Source: Treponema sp. UBA7590 (lineage in GTDB: Bacteria; Spirochaetota; Spirochaetia; Treponematales; Treponemataceae). From it: a stretch of 64,000 bases of DNA. The notes below the pieces were generated by a model that did no database searches, had not been told where the DNA came from, and saw only the letters and a program-made list of their open reading frames with translations. Of this stretch, positions 33,300-43,212 are shown piece by piece. Within the stretch, counting starts at the first letter, position 1; each line of letters opens with the position of its first letter. The translations under genes and the position numbers were made by a program. Location: positions 55,558 to 119,557 of the forward strand of contig DLKK01000090.1 in NCBI GenBank assembly GCA_002478955.1, in the 5' to 3' direction.

Positions 33300-34772
33300 T
33301 TAGTCCTGAATTTCTGCGTCCCGGCAGAATAAAAGTTTTGTTGAATTATTGTAAATTATCAAGTCTATGTCGTTCATAAGAATCTTGAATTTGTAAAGCT
33401 CCTTGTTTGCAAGCGCATCCAGATATTCGGTTTCGCGGACAATTCCCTGCGCAAAAAGTTTTTCCATGTCGTCCGTAAGATTTTTGTACATATCGAAAGT
33501 TTTTGTGTTCGTCTGTTTTGACCATTTTATGTCATTCAGTTCAGTTTGTTTGTCTACAATATCTGTTTCGTAGTCTTTTTCCGCAGATTTTATGGCTAGA
33601 ATCTCTTCTTCATGGTTGCATGAATTTGTCTGTTTTTTGATTTTTGAGGTTTTGAACGAATTTGGTTTTATTGTTGCGCTTGCTGAATAAGTTGGAGCGG
33701 AACCGTCTGAAGGAATGTGTATTCCTGTTTCCAGGTTGATTCCTTTGAATGTTGCGGAAATTCCTGCGTCAATCGTGTCCGAACCTGAGGAACTAGAGGA
33801 ATTGCTTGAAAAACTTGTGTTTGAATTTTTTAAAGTGTAGCCGCTGTTTGCTGAAAGTGAAAAATCTTTTTCCGCCGCCCGTTTCATTTCTGCAATTTTA
33901 TGTTCGTACAGCGCATTTTCTATTTTCGTGTAAAATTTTTTTTCAAAAGTCAGAATGTCAATCGCTTCTGTCTGTGGAATTGTCTTTGGCAAAAAATCCG
34001 TTGAAGTTATTTCTGCCGGAAAATTTGTCTCTGCGGAATTTTTTTTGTTTTGTTCAGCGGAAAAACTTGTTCCACATTCGGTGGCGAAAACCGCGCAGTC
34101 GTGCTCAAAATCGTGGATTTTTGTTTCAACGGTGTGCGCGTCTGAAAGAACTTTTAATTCAGCCTGACGGTATTTTGCAGAATTTTTTGTGTAGCCTTTT
34201 GCCTTTGTTTCCTCAAAAGTCACGGTGTCCTCGTAGAGCGTGTTTTTTGAGGTTGCAATTTCGCTTGCGCTCTGAAAAAGTTGCTTCAGTTTGGTGTAAT
34301 ATTCTTTTTCCGCTTCGAGCGCGCGGTTCTGAAGTTTGCGTTTTGCCTCCAAAAGCGCGCGTTCGGATTTTATAAAAGTGATTTTTCGTTCAAGCGCTGC
34401 GCCGGAAATCAAATCAATTCCAAAAGAAAATGAAGTGTCCGCGGAATTATTTGTTCCATCTGTGATTTTGATTTTTGAAGTTGCGGAAACGGAAAGGTTC
34501 GATGCCTGTGGAATAGAAAATTTTGCAGAAGGATTGAATGAGATGCTTGTGTTTTGTCCATTAAAACGAAAATTTGCAGTTCCTGTTGAAAGCGAAACGT
34601 CGATTCCATTTTCAATTGAAGTTTTTTGCTGTTCCAGCGAAGATTTTTTTACTTCGAGCGCAAGTTTTTTTAGTTCAATGTCGTTTTCTAAAAACCCGGA
34701 AAGCGATGGTTCTGCAAAAGGTGCAGTTAAAAAAAAGAAAAATGCACTGAAATAAAAAATGCAACGCTTCAT
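33300..34772 (-). CDS. TolC-like outer-membrane efflux protein
   Basis: The 490-residue protein starts with a signal peptide (MKRCIFYFSAFFFFLTAPFAEP). Long helical stretches with heptad-like content (ALEVKKSSLEQQKTSIENG, ALLEAKRKLQNRALEAEKEYY, and a C-terminal KDYETDIVDKQTELNDIK) alternate with Ser/Thr/Asn-rich beta segments (SLSTGTANFRFNGQNTSISF). This twofold arrangement fits the OEP/TolC family, although the sequence is divergent. First gene of the efflux operon. The start 34772 is chosen for the signal peptide. An ATG 18 bases upstream is possible. Confidence 0.78.
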   Translation of the reverse strand: MKRCIFYFSAFFFFLTAPFAEPSLSGFLENDIELKKLALEVKKSSLEQQKTSIENGIDVSLSTGTANFRFNGQNTSISFNPSAKFSIPQASNLSVSATSKIKITDGTNNSADTSFSFGIDLISGAALERKITFIKSERALLEAKRKLQNRALEAEKEYYTKLKQLFQSASEIATSKNTLYEDTVTFEETKAKGYTKNSAKYRQAELKVLSDAHTVETKIHDFEHDCAVFATECGTSFSAEQNKKNSAETNFPAEITSTDFLPKTIPQTEAIDILTFEKKFYTKIENALYEHKIAEMKRAAEKDFSLSANSGYTLKNSNTSFSSNSSSSSGSDTIDAGISATFKGINLETGIHIPSDGSAPTYSASATIKPNSFKTSKIKKQTNSCNHEEEILAIKSAEKDYETDIVDKQTELNDIKWSKQTNTKTFDMYKNLTDDMEKLFAQGIVRETEYLDALANKELYKFKILMNDIDLIIYNNSTKLLFCRDAEIQD

Positions 34773-34821
34773 ATCATTAAAACATATCAAAAAAAAATCT
34801 GTAACAAAAAAACTGGAATCA

Positions 34822-36015
34822 TTAACCCTTGTTAAAAAGGCTTGAGAATGTGGCGATTATGTCTGCGCCGGCCACAAATGTTCCAATCGAGCTTCCGATG
34901 GAAGAAAGTAGAAAAACTAGAAGCACTCGGAGAATTTTGTTTCTATAAAAACCTTTTATGCTTCCGGCGTCATCTGCTATGTTTTCCAAATCTTTTACCT
35001 GAGGCTTGCACAAAAAAGCCTGGACGATTCCGGAAACAATTCCAACGCCAATAAATGGACAGAGCGAAGTTATCGGTGCGCCCACAAAAGAGACTAGAAT
35101 CGCAACTGGATGAGCTGCTGCAATCAATGCGCCAAAAGCTGCGAGCGCGCCGTTCCACAAAATCCAGCTTAAAGTCATTCCTGAACCTGCTTCTTTTCCG
35201 CCTATTACAAATCCGGCTGCAATCAGTGCGACAATCAACACAGGAATAATCCACATTGCAATTTTTGAGCCAAGTTTTTTTTCTGGAATTGAATTTATTT
35301 CTGTTGTGTCGGTTGATTCTTCGCTTTTTGCGATTTTTTCAATGTGTTCTGCAACTCCGTTAAGATGTCCGGCTCCAAGAACCGCGACAATATCATTTCC
35401 TTTTGAATTCCAGATGTGAGAGGCAAGAAATTTGTCGCGCTCGTCAATAAGGACTTCTTTTACGACCGGAAGATATTCAGAAAGTTCCTTCATCATTGAA
35501 TCCATTTCGGAAGATTTCTTTAAATCTTCAATTTCTGTCTCTGAAATTTGTTCCTTGCTGAATCCGCTTGCAATCAACGCGGAAAGCAGTTTCATTTTTC
35601 CCATGAATGAACTTTTTGCCCACGCGCGCTTTAAGGTTGTCTGAATCGGGCGATCTACCATTTCTGTGGGAATTCCAAGTTCGTTTGCGGTTTTCATTGC
35701 GGCAAGCATTTCATCGCCTGGTTTTACGCCGATATTTTTGCCCATTCGTTTCTGGAATGCGCCAAGAACCAGATTTGCAAGCAGAAGAAATCCTTCTTTT
35801 CGTTTTAAAACCTTGATTATGTCGAGTTTTTGCCAGTTATCCGGATTCTTTATTGATTCGCAACGTTTTTCGTCAAGCTCGATTGCAACGCAGTCTGGTT
35901 TATTTTGTCTTATATATTCCGTGACTTCCGCGATGCTTTCAGCGGAAACATGTGCAGTGCCAATCAAAGTAATTTTTTTGCCGTTGAATTCCAAAACTTT
36001 TTGTGTCTGAGTCAT
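34822..36015 (-). CDS. TraB/PrgY family protein with C-terminal membrane domain
   Basis: The 397-residue protein begins with the TraB hallmark ITLIGTAHVSAESIAEVTEYI and CVAIELDEKRC, followed by HIWNSKGNDIVAVLGAGHLNGVAEHIE (second family histidine). Residues ~250-397 hold four or five hydrophobic helices. PrgY-type members affect sex-pheromone signalling in enterococci and are thought to act as membrane proteases, but the biochemical role is not settled. It lies 13 bases downstream of the TPR gene on the same strand. Confidence 0.88.
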   Translation of the reverse strand: MTQTQKVLEFNGKKITLIGTAHVSAESIAEVTEYIRQNKPDCVAIELDEKRCESIKNPDNWQKLDIIKVLKRKEGFLLLANLVLGAFQKRMGKNIGVKPGDEMLAAMKTANELGIPTEMVDRPIQTTLKRAWAKSSFMGKMKLLSALIASGFSKEQISETEIEDLKKSSEMDSMMKELSEYLPVVKEVLIDERDKFLASHIWNSKGNDIVAVLGAGHLNGVAEHIEKIAKSEESTDTTEINSIPEKKLGSKIAMWIIPVLIVALIAAGFVIGGKEAGSGMTLSWILWNGALAAFGALIAAAHPVAILVSFVGAPITSLCPFIGVGIVSGIVQAFLCKPQVKDLENIADDAGSIKGFYRNKILRVLLVFLLSSIGSSIGTFVAGADIIATFSSLFNKG

Positions 36016-36028
36016 AGTTATTTCCTCG

Positions 36029-37384
36029 TTATTTTTTCAAATCTGCAGGAAGTGCCCATTCTGCTAGTCTGTATTCAAAAAACATTGGTGTCTGCATTTT
36101 TGTGATTTGATTGTAGTATTCAGCCGCAACAGATTTTGAGCCTTTCATGTCATAGTAAAGCGCAAGGTAATATTTCATTTTTCCTCTTTTGTTTTTATTC
36201 GTCTCTTTGTCAATGTCTTTTATGATTGCGTTTTCCGCGTTTACAGGTCCTTGGTCGTGATAAAGGCGAATCATTTTGTATTCAAGGGAATTTCTGTCCA
36301 GCGGTTTCATGTATTTTTCTGAAAGCTGTTTCATTTCAAACATTTTATTCTGCTTGATGTACGTTGCCAGAATCATAAGTTTATACGCATACGAGTCGCT
36401 GATTTCGTTTGCTTTTTCAAAATATTTTCGGGCTTCTTCCCAGTTTTCCATGTGGAATTCCAGAATTCCAATTTCTTCAAATGCAAAATAATATTTCGGA
36501 TTTGTTTTTACAACCATTTTGTAGTCGGCGAGCGCTTCCTGGATTTTATTCTGTTCGTCGTAAAGTCCGGCGCGGTATGTGTAGCCAAGAAAATAATCCG
36601 GTGCAAGATTTATTGATTTTGTCCAGGCTTTTTCCGCATCAGCATAGCGGCCAAGGCTTCGAGAATAATTTCCCAAATCAATGTAATAGTCAGAATTTTC
36701 CGGGTTCAAGTTGATTGCTTTCTGCACATTTTCAATTGCGACTTTGTAATTTTCTGATTCGGCGGCAAGTTTTCCAAGGTATTGAAAAGCAATGTCGCTT
36801 TGTGGGTTGATTTCCACAAGTTTTTCAAATGAATTTTTTGATTCCTTTAAATTTCCAAGATAATAATTCATCTGGCCGTAGCCAAAAAGTCCGTCTTCGT
36901 TGTCGTTTTCTTTTAAGATGACTTTTTTGTAGTATTCGCAGGCAAGTTTGTATTTCTTTTTTAAAGCCCAGCGGTTTCCCAGAATAAGATTTGCGGTGAC
37001 ATTTGTTGGATCGGCTTTTAGGAGCGCGTTTGTTGCGTTCTGAACGTCCGCAAGTTTTCCAGACGCGTTTGCTATTTCTGCCTCAACTTCCATCACTTCA
37101 ATTGTGTTGTGTCCGGAATTTTTCAGTTCGTTCACAATTGTTTTTGCTTCATTCAGCCTGTTCACAGAAAGAAGAAGCGACGCTTCCAGGATTTTCAGAT
37201 CAACATCATCCTTTAGGTTTTCCGGAATGTCCTTGTAAAGCGAAATTGCTCCATTTATGTCACCGTTCATAAGAGATTTCTGAAGTTCCTCGGCAAAATT
37301 TATGGTTTCTGCGCTTACAGACCACAAACCGATATTCATAGAAAGAAAAATCGAAAGCGAAATAACCAGTACTTTAAATTTCAT
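36029..37384 (-). CDS. Secreted TPR protein
   Basis: The 451-residue protein has a signal peptide (VLVISLSIFLSMNIGLWSVSA) and at least eight tetratricopeptide repeats between residues ~100 and 400, for example YKLACEYYKKVILKENDNEDGLFGYGQ and YADAEKAWTKSINLAPDYFLGY. TPR arrays bind other proteins. The periplasmic location suggests an envelope scaffold. The start 37384 is chosen for GGAG eight bases upstream. It is divergent from the 37456 gene, with 71 bases between them, and is followed by the TraB gene. Confidence 0.88.
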   Translation of the reverse strand: MKFKVLVISLSIFLSMNIGLWSVSAETINFAEELQKSLMNGDINGAISLYKDIPENLKDDVDLKILEASLLLSVNRLNEAKTIVNELKNSGHNTIEVMEVEAEIANASGKLADVQNATNALLKADPTNVTANLILGNRWALKKKYKLACEYYKKVILKENDNEDGLFGYGQMNYYLGNLKESKNSFEKLVEINPQSDIAFQYLGKLAAESENYKVAIENVQKAINLNPENSDYYIDLGNYSRSLGRYADAEKAWTKSINLAPDYFLGYTYRAGLYDEQNKIQEALADYKMVVKTNPKYYFAFEEIGILEFHMENWEEARKYFEKANEISDSYAYKLMILATYIKQNKMFEMKQLSEKYMKPLDRNSLEYKMIRLYHDQGPVNAENAIIKDIDKETNKNKRGKMKYYLALYYDMKGSKSVAAEYYNQITKMQTPMFFEYRLAEWALPADLKK

Positions 37385-37419
37385 TGAATTCTCCAAAATC
37401 AAAGGACTAAAAATGGTTG

Positions 37420-37448
37420 TTGAAATTCATTTGCCCTTTAGTTAAACT
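37420..37448 (+). promoter_or_regulatory. Candidate leaderless promoter of the 37456 gene
   Basis: TTGAAA (37420-37425) and TAAACT (37443-37448) are 17 bases apart. Seven bases follow before ATG 37456, so the transcript would have essentially no leader. No ribosome site is present. Confidence 0.5.
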
Positions 37449-37455
37449 TAGTAAA

Positions 37456-39195
37456 ATGTTTGCACAATTTTTAAGAAAGGCTTTTACTCTTTTAGTAATT
37501 TATGCTGTTTTAATCATCGGAATTTTCATTCTTCAGTTTAAGAATGATTCTATTATTTCAGAAAAATTAGGAAACCTCCATATTACACTTTTGGAATCTG
37601 CACAAGATGATAACAGTATTTTATTAAAAAATAGATTCTCTGTAAAATTCAACGGGCTGAATTTCAGCGGAACTGACGATGAGCCTGTTCGCGCTATGAT
37701 TAATGGTGCTGACCGGCCGTTGACTCTGAAAACGTGGAAAATAATTTCGCCTCTTTCGTGCGAGCTTGCTTTTTCAAATGATATTGAAATCCGTTTTTCT
37801 GTAAGCGATGAAAGTCCGAAGGCTTATCTTTCTGTTGAAGGAAAATTGCCGGTGAATGTTTCGCGTGTTTTTGTTCCATATAATTTTGCGGTTGGAACTT
37901 CTGTTTCTTCAAGAACTGATGCACAGATTCAAATTGAAAACAAGAAAAATTCCTGGGAACTTAACGCGCCGAGCATTCAGCGCGATTACATTGTCCTTAC
38001 AAAAAATGAAAAAGTTGCTTCTTATTCATATTTTGATAAAACCCATTCGTTTACATTTGAGGACGCAATTGCGTTCGATGGCGCTTCCGAGGCAAATTAT
38101 AGGAATAGCGTTGAAAATTTAAAGCAGAACCTTATAAATTCGTTCTCGCAGATTCCGGCTGATTCTCAGACTGTTGCAGAGCAGGAAGCTGTTTCTTTTG
38201 TTGCGGCAATGGCTGGAAAGGGAAGATATAATGAAGCGTTGGATTCTGTTCCGCAGAATTTCAAGAGGAGCGCATTGCGTACGTTCCTTTCTGCTCCGTA
38301 TTTTGATACTTTGGCCCGCGTTAATGAGCCGCTTCAGGCACAGCTTAAAAATTATGGTGAAATGATTGCGCGTGCCGCGGAAACTTCTGGTTTTGATATA
38401 TTCAATGTTCGGTTTATTGCTGATTATATGTGCATGCATCCGGGCTCTGGTTCTGTAAAGAAATTGCTGGAAAATGCCTCTGCTTCAGAAATTTCAGAAA
38501 GGACTCTTCAGCAGGCGGTAGGAATTTTGTCAGTTTACAATGAACTTTGCGACAAAAATCCTGAACTTGCAAATATTCTTGCTCCTGCAGCGGCAAAAGC
38601 GATTGAGAAAATTTCTTCTTCTTGCGCGATTGACGAAAATTCAATCACAATTGCAGAAAACGGAATTTTCCTTTCTGTTGTTCAGGCTGTTCAGGCGGGT
38701 GATGCGGTTCTTCGGTATGGTGAGATGGTAAAAAATGCTTCCCTGGTTGCTGGTGGCCGCCTGATTTTGACTTCGTATTTAAAAGAAAGCTCTTCTTTTG
38801 ACTTAAAGACTCTTGGAGAACTTTACCCGATTGTTGTTCACGACAATTATTTCTATCCTCATTTTGAAGTTTTGGCGTTTGACGGTGGCCGTTCTGTTTG
38901 GGCTTGGACATGCGCAAAAAATATTTCTTACGAAAATGATAATCAGGGCACAGTAACTTTAAATATAGATTTCCCGCTTTCGTATACACATTATGCGATT
39001 ATCAGCGGAATAGAACGGTTCCAGACAATCTACATTTATGATTTGGCGTTCCGAACTGACGCAAGGTTTGAGACATATAATTCTTCCGGTTATGTTTACC
39101 AAAATGATTCGAAATCTCTCCTATTAAAATCAAGGCACAAGAGCCAGGTTGAACAGATTCGGTTGGTTTATCCGCAGGCTGGCGTAAGTGAATAA
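37456..39195 (+). CDS. Large membrane-anchored hypothetical protein, 579 aa
   Basis: I do not recognise the family. One hydrophobic segment near the N-terminus (FTLLVIYAVLIIGIFILQF) should anchor it in the inner membrane, with ~550 residues outside. Residues ~35-190 look beta-rich, ~200-440 are helical with repeat-like A/E/L-rich helices, and ~440-579 are mixed with many aromatic residues. No catalytic motif or cysteine cluster is seen. It is divergent from the TPR gene and could work in the same envelope pathway, which is inference from position only. Confidence 0.75.
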   Translation: MFAQFLRKAFTLLVIYAVLIIGIFILQFKNDSIISEKLGNLHITLLESAQDDNSILLKNRFSVKFNGLNFSGTDDEPVRAMINGADRPLTLKTWKIISPLSCELAFSNDIEIRFSVSDESPKAYLSVEGKLPVNVSRVFVPYNFAVGTSVSSRTDAQIQIENKKNSWELNAPSIQRDYIVLTKNEKVASYSYFDKTHSFTFEDAIAFDGASEANYRNSVENLKQNLINSFSQIPADSQTVAEQEAVSFVAAMAGKGRYNEALDSVPQNFKRSALRTFLSAPYFDTLARVNEPLQAQLKNYGEMIARAAETSGFDIFNVRFIADYMCMHPGSGSVKKLLENASASEISERTLQQAVGILSVYNELCDKNPELANILAPAAAKAIEKISSSCAIDENSITIAENGIFLSVVQAVQAGDAVLRYGEMVKNASLVAGGRLILTSYLKESSSFDLKTLGELYPIVVHDNYFYPHFEVLAFDGGRSVWAWTCAKNISYENDNQGTVTLNIDFPLSYTHYAIISGIERFQTIYIYDLAFRTDARFETYNSSGYVYQNDSKSLLLKSRHKSQVEQIRLVYPQAGVSE

Positions 39196-39231
39196 ATTTC
39201 TTTGGAGAATTTTATATTTCTGCGCTGACTT

Positions 39232-41583
39232 TTAGTTTGAGTATAATGCGGCGTAGTTTTCCATCATTTCATCCAGTTCAGCATCGTTGTCCGCGCAAAG
39301 TGAACACGCAAAATAAAGCGCGATTGCAGATTCGGTTGTAAGGTAGCCCATTGGGACTGCGCCTTCCCGCCAGACTCCGTGGGCAGTTATGTATTGGGAA
39401 AAATCAAGGTTTATTTTTTGCTGGGAAGTGCAGTAAAATCTCATTCCGCGGCGGTTTCCTGTTAAAAGCATTGGCTTTAGCGAATAATCGCTATCGTTCA
39501 TGTTTCCAGAACCGATTCCATACATCTCTAAGAAAATTGAATGTACGGAAGAATATTTCAGCATATTATTGTAAAGATCGCTCCTGAATCCCGGATAAAG
39601 CCGGCACATGAACATTTTTTGGCTGGCTTCGGCAAGAATCCGTGAGACAACATCGCGGTCCAAATCGGCTATTCCGTTGAACTGGGTTGCAATCGGACCG
39701 CTTTCGCGGAATTTCTGGGAAGTCAAGTTCCAGTTTGAAAAAATTCCCGGCCGCTCAAAGTGCAGGTTTAATGGTGAAAGAACTTTTCCGCCGTAAACTA
39801 CAAAAACTCCGCTTTTTTCTTTTGAGGCGGTTTCAATCGCAAGCCTAAGATTTATTTCCGCTTCGGTGCTTTCCAATGGCAATGTTGAGGATGCAGTAAT
39901 TACGATTGGCACTTCTGAGTCAGAAAAAAGCCAGTACAAAAGCGCGGCTGTATAGCTCAAAGTGTAAGTTCCATGTGTTGCAACAATTCCGCTTGCGGTT
40001 CCGGCGTTGATTCTTGAATTGATTTCTGTGATAAGTTCCGCCCAGTCGGATGGTTCAAGCTCCTCGCTTAGATATTGACCTGCGGAAATGACTTGCAGCG
40101 GCGTGTCCGGGGCAATCTGTTCGGCAATATTTTTAAGGACTGATGAATCTCCTGCGGAAATTGTTCCATCCTTGTGTCTTACCGCGGAGATTGCGCCTCC
40201 AGTTGTAATCATATAAATCACGCTTATATTCAGTTCTTTTTTTATAAGCGATTTTACAACTTGAGGAACGGCGCGGCCTTCTGTTTCCTTCATTACAAGT
40301 CCGGTTAAAAATTCCAGTGGCTGCATTTGTCCGTTCTGAAGAATTTTGCATTGTTCCGGGTTTTCTTTTATTGCTTTCAGAACGTACGGAAGCAAGTCTT
40401 TTTCATTTGCAAGTTCCGTAATGTTCAAGGATTTCATTAGTTTGTCTGGTGAGTGTCCATTTTCAAAAGTTGAGCGCAGAAGTTTTTTTGCCGTAAAACT
40501 GTGGATTTCATTTGAGTCAAGTTTTTTTATAATCCACGCAAAATGTGCCGGCGTGATTTTTGATTTTGAAAGCGTTATGTTGTCTTTGTTCAGAAGTCTT
40601 GCAAGTTCGCTTGCCATCCAATGCGCTGTGTTTACCGGATTTGCGCCAAGTGCTGCGACAGTCTCGAAAAAATCAGCTTTTTCTTTCGTGTCGCAAAGAA
40701 ATTCTGATCGTAGGCGGGAAACGCCGTATTGCTGCTTGAAACGCTGTCGTCTTGCTTCCGGCAGCTCGATTTTTATTTCTGCGGAAAGTTTTTCCTCTGC
40801 GCTTTCAAGGTTTATTGTCTGCGGAGGATTTAAATGTTCAAAACGATTTTTTGTTAACGTTCGTTCCTTGTAGAATTCCGTGCAGGATTTTGCCTCATTC
40901 CATAGCCGGCTTTCGCTGTGGATTTTTTCTCCGGCGGAAAGCATATTTTCCTGGCGTGTAAGTTCGTGGTTCACCGCTTTACGCGCAAAATTGAAGGAAT
41001 TCAAATTTCTTAGTTTTACGTAATAATCAGGAAGCTGCGGATATTTTGAAAGCGCAACATAGGCGTTGCAGCGGATGTAGCTGTCTTTCTGCTCTGAGTT
41101 TTCGATGTTTAAATATTGGGTCAGGCGGCGCAGTTCCTCCAGAAAAATATGGACTTCTTCTCCAAGTTCAAATGATGGAGCGGTTTTTATGCGGATGCTC
41201 GGATTTCCTGCAAAAGAATAGTCCATTCTGGTTTTTCCGTTTGCGTGAGTAAGGCGACCTAAATCTTCTTCAATTCTTACTTCTTCTATTTTGATTGTTT
41301 TCCGGTGGCTGTGGAACATTATGTTCATCGTGCCTTTTTCCGCTATTTTTATTGAATATCCGTTGATTGTTTTTCCGTTCTGGATTTCCGGAATTGTTGC
41401 GGCGATTTTTTCAATGTCAGAGATTATGGAAATCTGGCAGCCCAGTGCTTTTGCGAGTGTATAGACGCTTTGCAAAACTGACGGCTCAATTGAAATTTTG
41501 CCGGTCTCATGGTCTGTAATGAATACAGAATTTACTGCGGCAAGCTGAATTCTTGTTTCAACGTACACAAATGACTGATACAC
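39232..41583 (-). CDS. GatB/GatE-like domain fused to an L-asparaginase-like (GatD-type) domain
   Basis: The 783-residue protein has two parts. Residues 1-454 follow GatB: ETRIQL (GatB ExHxQL), then VRIEEDLGRLTHANGKTRMDYSFAGNPSI, YIRCNAYVALS, KLRNLNSFNFARKAVNHELTRQ, and a helical C-terminal tail domain like that of GatB. The Zn cysteines and the PDLPKGYQIS block of GatB are absent. Residues 455-783 are an asparaginase: MITTGGAIS (TGGT block, Thr kept), ATHGTYTLSYTAALL (HGTDT block with Asp replaced by Tyr) and GIGSGNMN. Archaeal GatE and GatD make Gln-tRNA together, so the fusion recalls GatDE, but missing residues make activity uncertain. It starts at GTG with TTTTAGGAG upstream. Confidence 0.8.
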   Translation of the reverse strand: MYQSFVYVETRIQLAAVNSVFITDHETGKISIEPSVLQSVYTLAKALGCQISIISDIEKIAATIPEIQNGKTINGYSIKIAEKGTMNIMFHSHRKTIKIEEVRIEEDLGRLTHANGKTRMDYSFAGNPSIRIKTAPSFELGEEVHIFLEELRRLTQYLNIENSEQKDSYIRCNAYVALSKYPQLPDYYVKLRNLNSFNFARKAVNHELTRQENMLSAGEKIHSESRLWNEAKSCTEFYKERTLTKNRFEHLNPPQTINLESAEEKLSAEIKIELPEARRQRFKQQYGVSRLRSEFLCDTKEKADFFETVAALGANPVNTAHWMASELARLLNKDNITLSKSKITPAHFAWIIKKLDSNEIHSFTAKKLLRSTFENGHSPDKLMKSLNITELANEKDLLPYVLKAIKENPEQCKILQNGQMQPLEFLTGLVMKETEGRAVPQVVKSLIKKELNISVIYMITTGGAISAVRHKDGTISAGDSSVLKNIAEQIAPDTPLQVISAGQYLSEELEPSDWAELITEINSRINAGTASGIVATHGTYTLSYTAALLYWLFSDSEVPIVITASSTLPLESTEAEINLRLAIETASKEKSGVFVVYGGKVLSPLNLHFERPGIFSNWNLTSQKFRESGPIATQFNGIADLDRDVVSRILAEASQKMFMCRLYPGFRSDLYNNMLKYSSVHSIFLEMYGIGSGNMNDSDYSLKPMLLTGNRRGMRFYCTSQQKINLDFSQYITAHGVWREGAVPMGYLTTESAIALYFACSLCADNDAELDEMMENYAALYSN

Positions 41584-41650
41584 GCGAAAAACTCCTAAAA
41601 TAATTGAAAATTATACCGTTTTACAAAAAATTGTGATATACTCATACCAA

Positions 41651-43081
41651 ATGAATAAACATGATTTTCCAAAAATCCATTTTTATGATCAGGATTTTGT
41701 AGACATTTACAACAAGACTTGGACAATGCTTTCAGATTACTGGATTGATCCAAAGACAGGGGAAAAATCCTCTGATGGTTATTTTATTTATCCTCGTGGC
41801 GAAAAGCTTGTCATAGACCAGCTTGAAAGTATTTTTTCATCATTCTTTCTTGTGTATTCAAACCGCAATTATGATGCAAATAAAAATATAGATTATTTTT
41901 ATTCAAAGCAGGAAGAAGATGGTGCAATCCGCTGGCGTTATGATGTAAAAACCGGAAAGCCGATGGTGGATGACTCAAATCCGCAGGGAGTCGGGCTGCC
42001 GCTTTTTGCATGGGCGGAATTCAATCTTTACCATAAATCTGCGAACAAAAAGCGCATAAAAGAAGTAATGCCGATTCTGCAGAAATATATGAACTGGATT
42101 GACGAGAACTTTAAGCAGGAAAATGGACTTTACGCTGTTCCTGCGACTGCAAGCACAATGTTCAATTCTCCGCGCGAAAAAGTTTTTTACCCGATTGATT
42201 TTAACGCGGCTGTTGCAATCAACTGCGCGCATATGTCTGTTTTGGGCGACATTTTGAATGACAAGGATTTAAGCTTCCAGTACAGAAGAAATTATTTCTC
42301 TATCAAAACTAGAATCAACTCGATGATGTGGGATGCTTCTGCTGGATTCTATATGGATTTGGACAAAGACGGAAATAAATTGCCTGAAAAGACAATTGCC
42401 GGCTTCTGGCCACTTTTGGCAGAAATTCCAAGCGCAGACAAATCTGATGTTTTGATTGCTCATTTCAGTAATCCTGCGACATTCGGTCTGGAACATCCGT
42501 TTCCGTCTCTTTCTGCGGACAGCTTTAATTTTAAGGAATCTGGCCAGGGATATTGCGGAAGCGTTTTCCCGATGTTCAATTTTATGGTCATCAAAGGACT
42601 TGAAAAATATCAGCGTTATGAGCTTGCGCGTGAATGTTCAATCCGGCACTTATATTACGTTCTTGACGGACTTATGCCGGCGGATGAAAATCAGAAGGGC
42701 GACTTTTATGAAGCGTACAAGCCGCTTAGCTCGCAAAAGGCCGAACTTGACGGTTCTGATTGGTTCCCAAGAAATCATTATATGATTGGAACTGGACTGT
42801 CCACGATTGCTCTGATGATAGAGAATGTTATCGGGCTTTCTATAAGTTTGCCGCGAAAAACTGTAGACTGGATTATTCCAAACCTTGAGATTATGGGAAT
42901 TGAAAATCTTTCCCTAAAGCGAAATCTTATTACTATTTTAAGCAATAAGAGTCCGCGTGGCTGGGAAATCCAGATGGAAAGCGAAAAACTTTATTATTTT
43001 ACAATAAATATTCTTGATCAAAAGAAGAAGACTTTGCCGATTCCATCTGGCAAGTGTTCAATGCTTATTGATAAACTTTAA
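41651..43081 (+). CDS. Trehalase / GH63-like (alpha/alpha)6 glycoside hydrolase
   Basis: The 476-residue protein resembles the GH37/GH63/GH15 helical-barrel hydrolases: FFLVYSNRNYDANKNIDYFYSKQEEDGAIRWR, WDASAGFYMDLDKDGNK, IAGFWPLLAEIPS, ESGQGYCGSVFPMFNFMVIKGLEKY and DFYEAYKPLS...DWFPRNHYM. The acid in WDASAGFYMDLD and the Glu of FYEAY are candidates for catalysis. No signal peptide, so a cytoplasmic alpha-glucoside substrate such as trehalose or an oligosaccharide is likely. The start ATG 41651 lies eight bases after TATACT, suggesting a leader of one or two bases. It ends at a terminator. Confidence 0.8.
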   Translation: MNKHDFPKIHFYDQDFVDIYNKTWTMLSDYWIDPKTGEKSSDGYFIYPRGEKLVIDQLESIFSSFFLVYSNRNYDANKNIDYFYSKQEEDGAIRWRYDVKTGKPMVDDSNPQGVGLPLFAWAEFNLYHKSANKKRIKEVMPILQKYMNWIDENFKQENGLYAVPATASTMFNSPREKVFYPIDFNAAVAINCAHMSVLGDILNDKDLSFQYRRNYFSIKTRINSMMWDASAGFYMDLDKDGNKLPEKTIAGFWPLLAEIPSADKSDVLIAHFSNPATFGLEHPFPSLSADSFNFKESGQGYCGSVFPMFNFMVIKGLEKYQRYELARECSIRHLYYVLDGLMPADENQKGDFYEAYKPLSSQKAELDGSDWFPRNHYMIGTGLSTIALMIENVIGLSISLPRKTVDWIIPNLEIMGIENLSLKRNLITILSNKSPRGWEIQMESEKLYYFTINILDQKKKTLPIPSGKCSMLIDKL

Positions 43082-43146
43082 ATTTTTGTAAAATTTAAGT
43101 TTTTTCAGCCTTAGTTTTGCTGAAATTTGATATTGTTATTGGAATG

Positions 43147-43190
43147 AAGACCGCATTGCATGATTTTTGAAAAAATGCGGTTTTCTTTTT
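43147..43190 (+). terminator. Terminator after the trehalase-like gene
   Basis: ACCGCATT (43150-43157) pairs with AATGCGGT (43174-43181) and is followed by TTTCTTTTT. A second hairpin, TTTCAGC...GCTGAAA, lies at 43103-43125 without a T run. Both lie in the 131-base gap before ppx. Confidence 0.75.
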
Positions 43191-43212
43191 ATTTCTCTTT
43201 TTGGGAGTCGAT

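Noticed and set aside
33806..34375. 189-codon plus-strand frame opposite the TolC-like gene
   Set aside because: Composition (Leu, Arg, Phe, Ser-rich) fits an antisense shadow. The minus-strand gene has a signal peptide and operon context.
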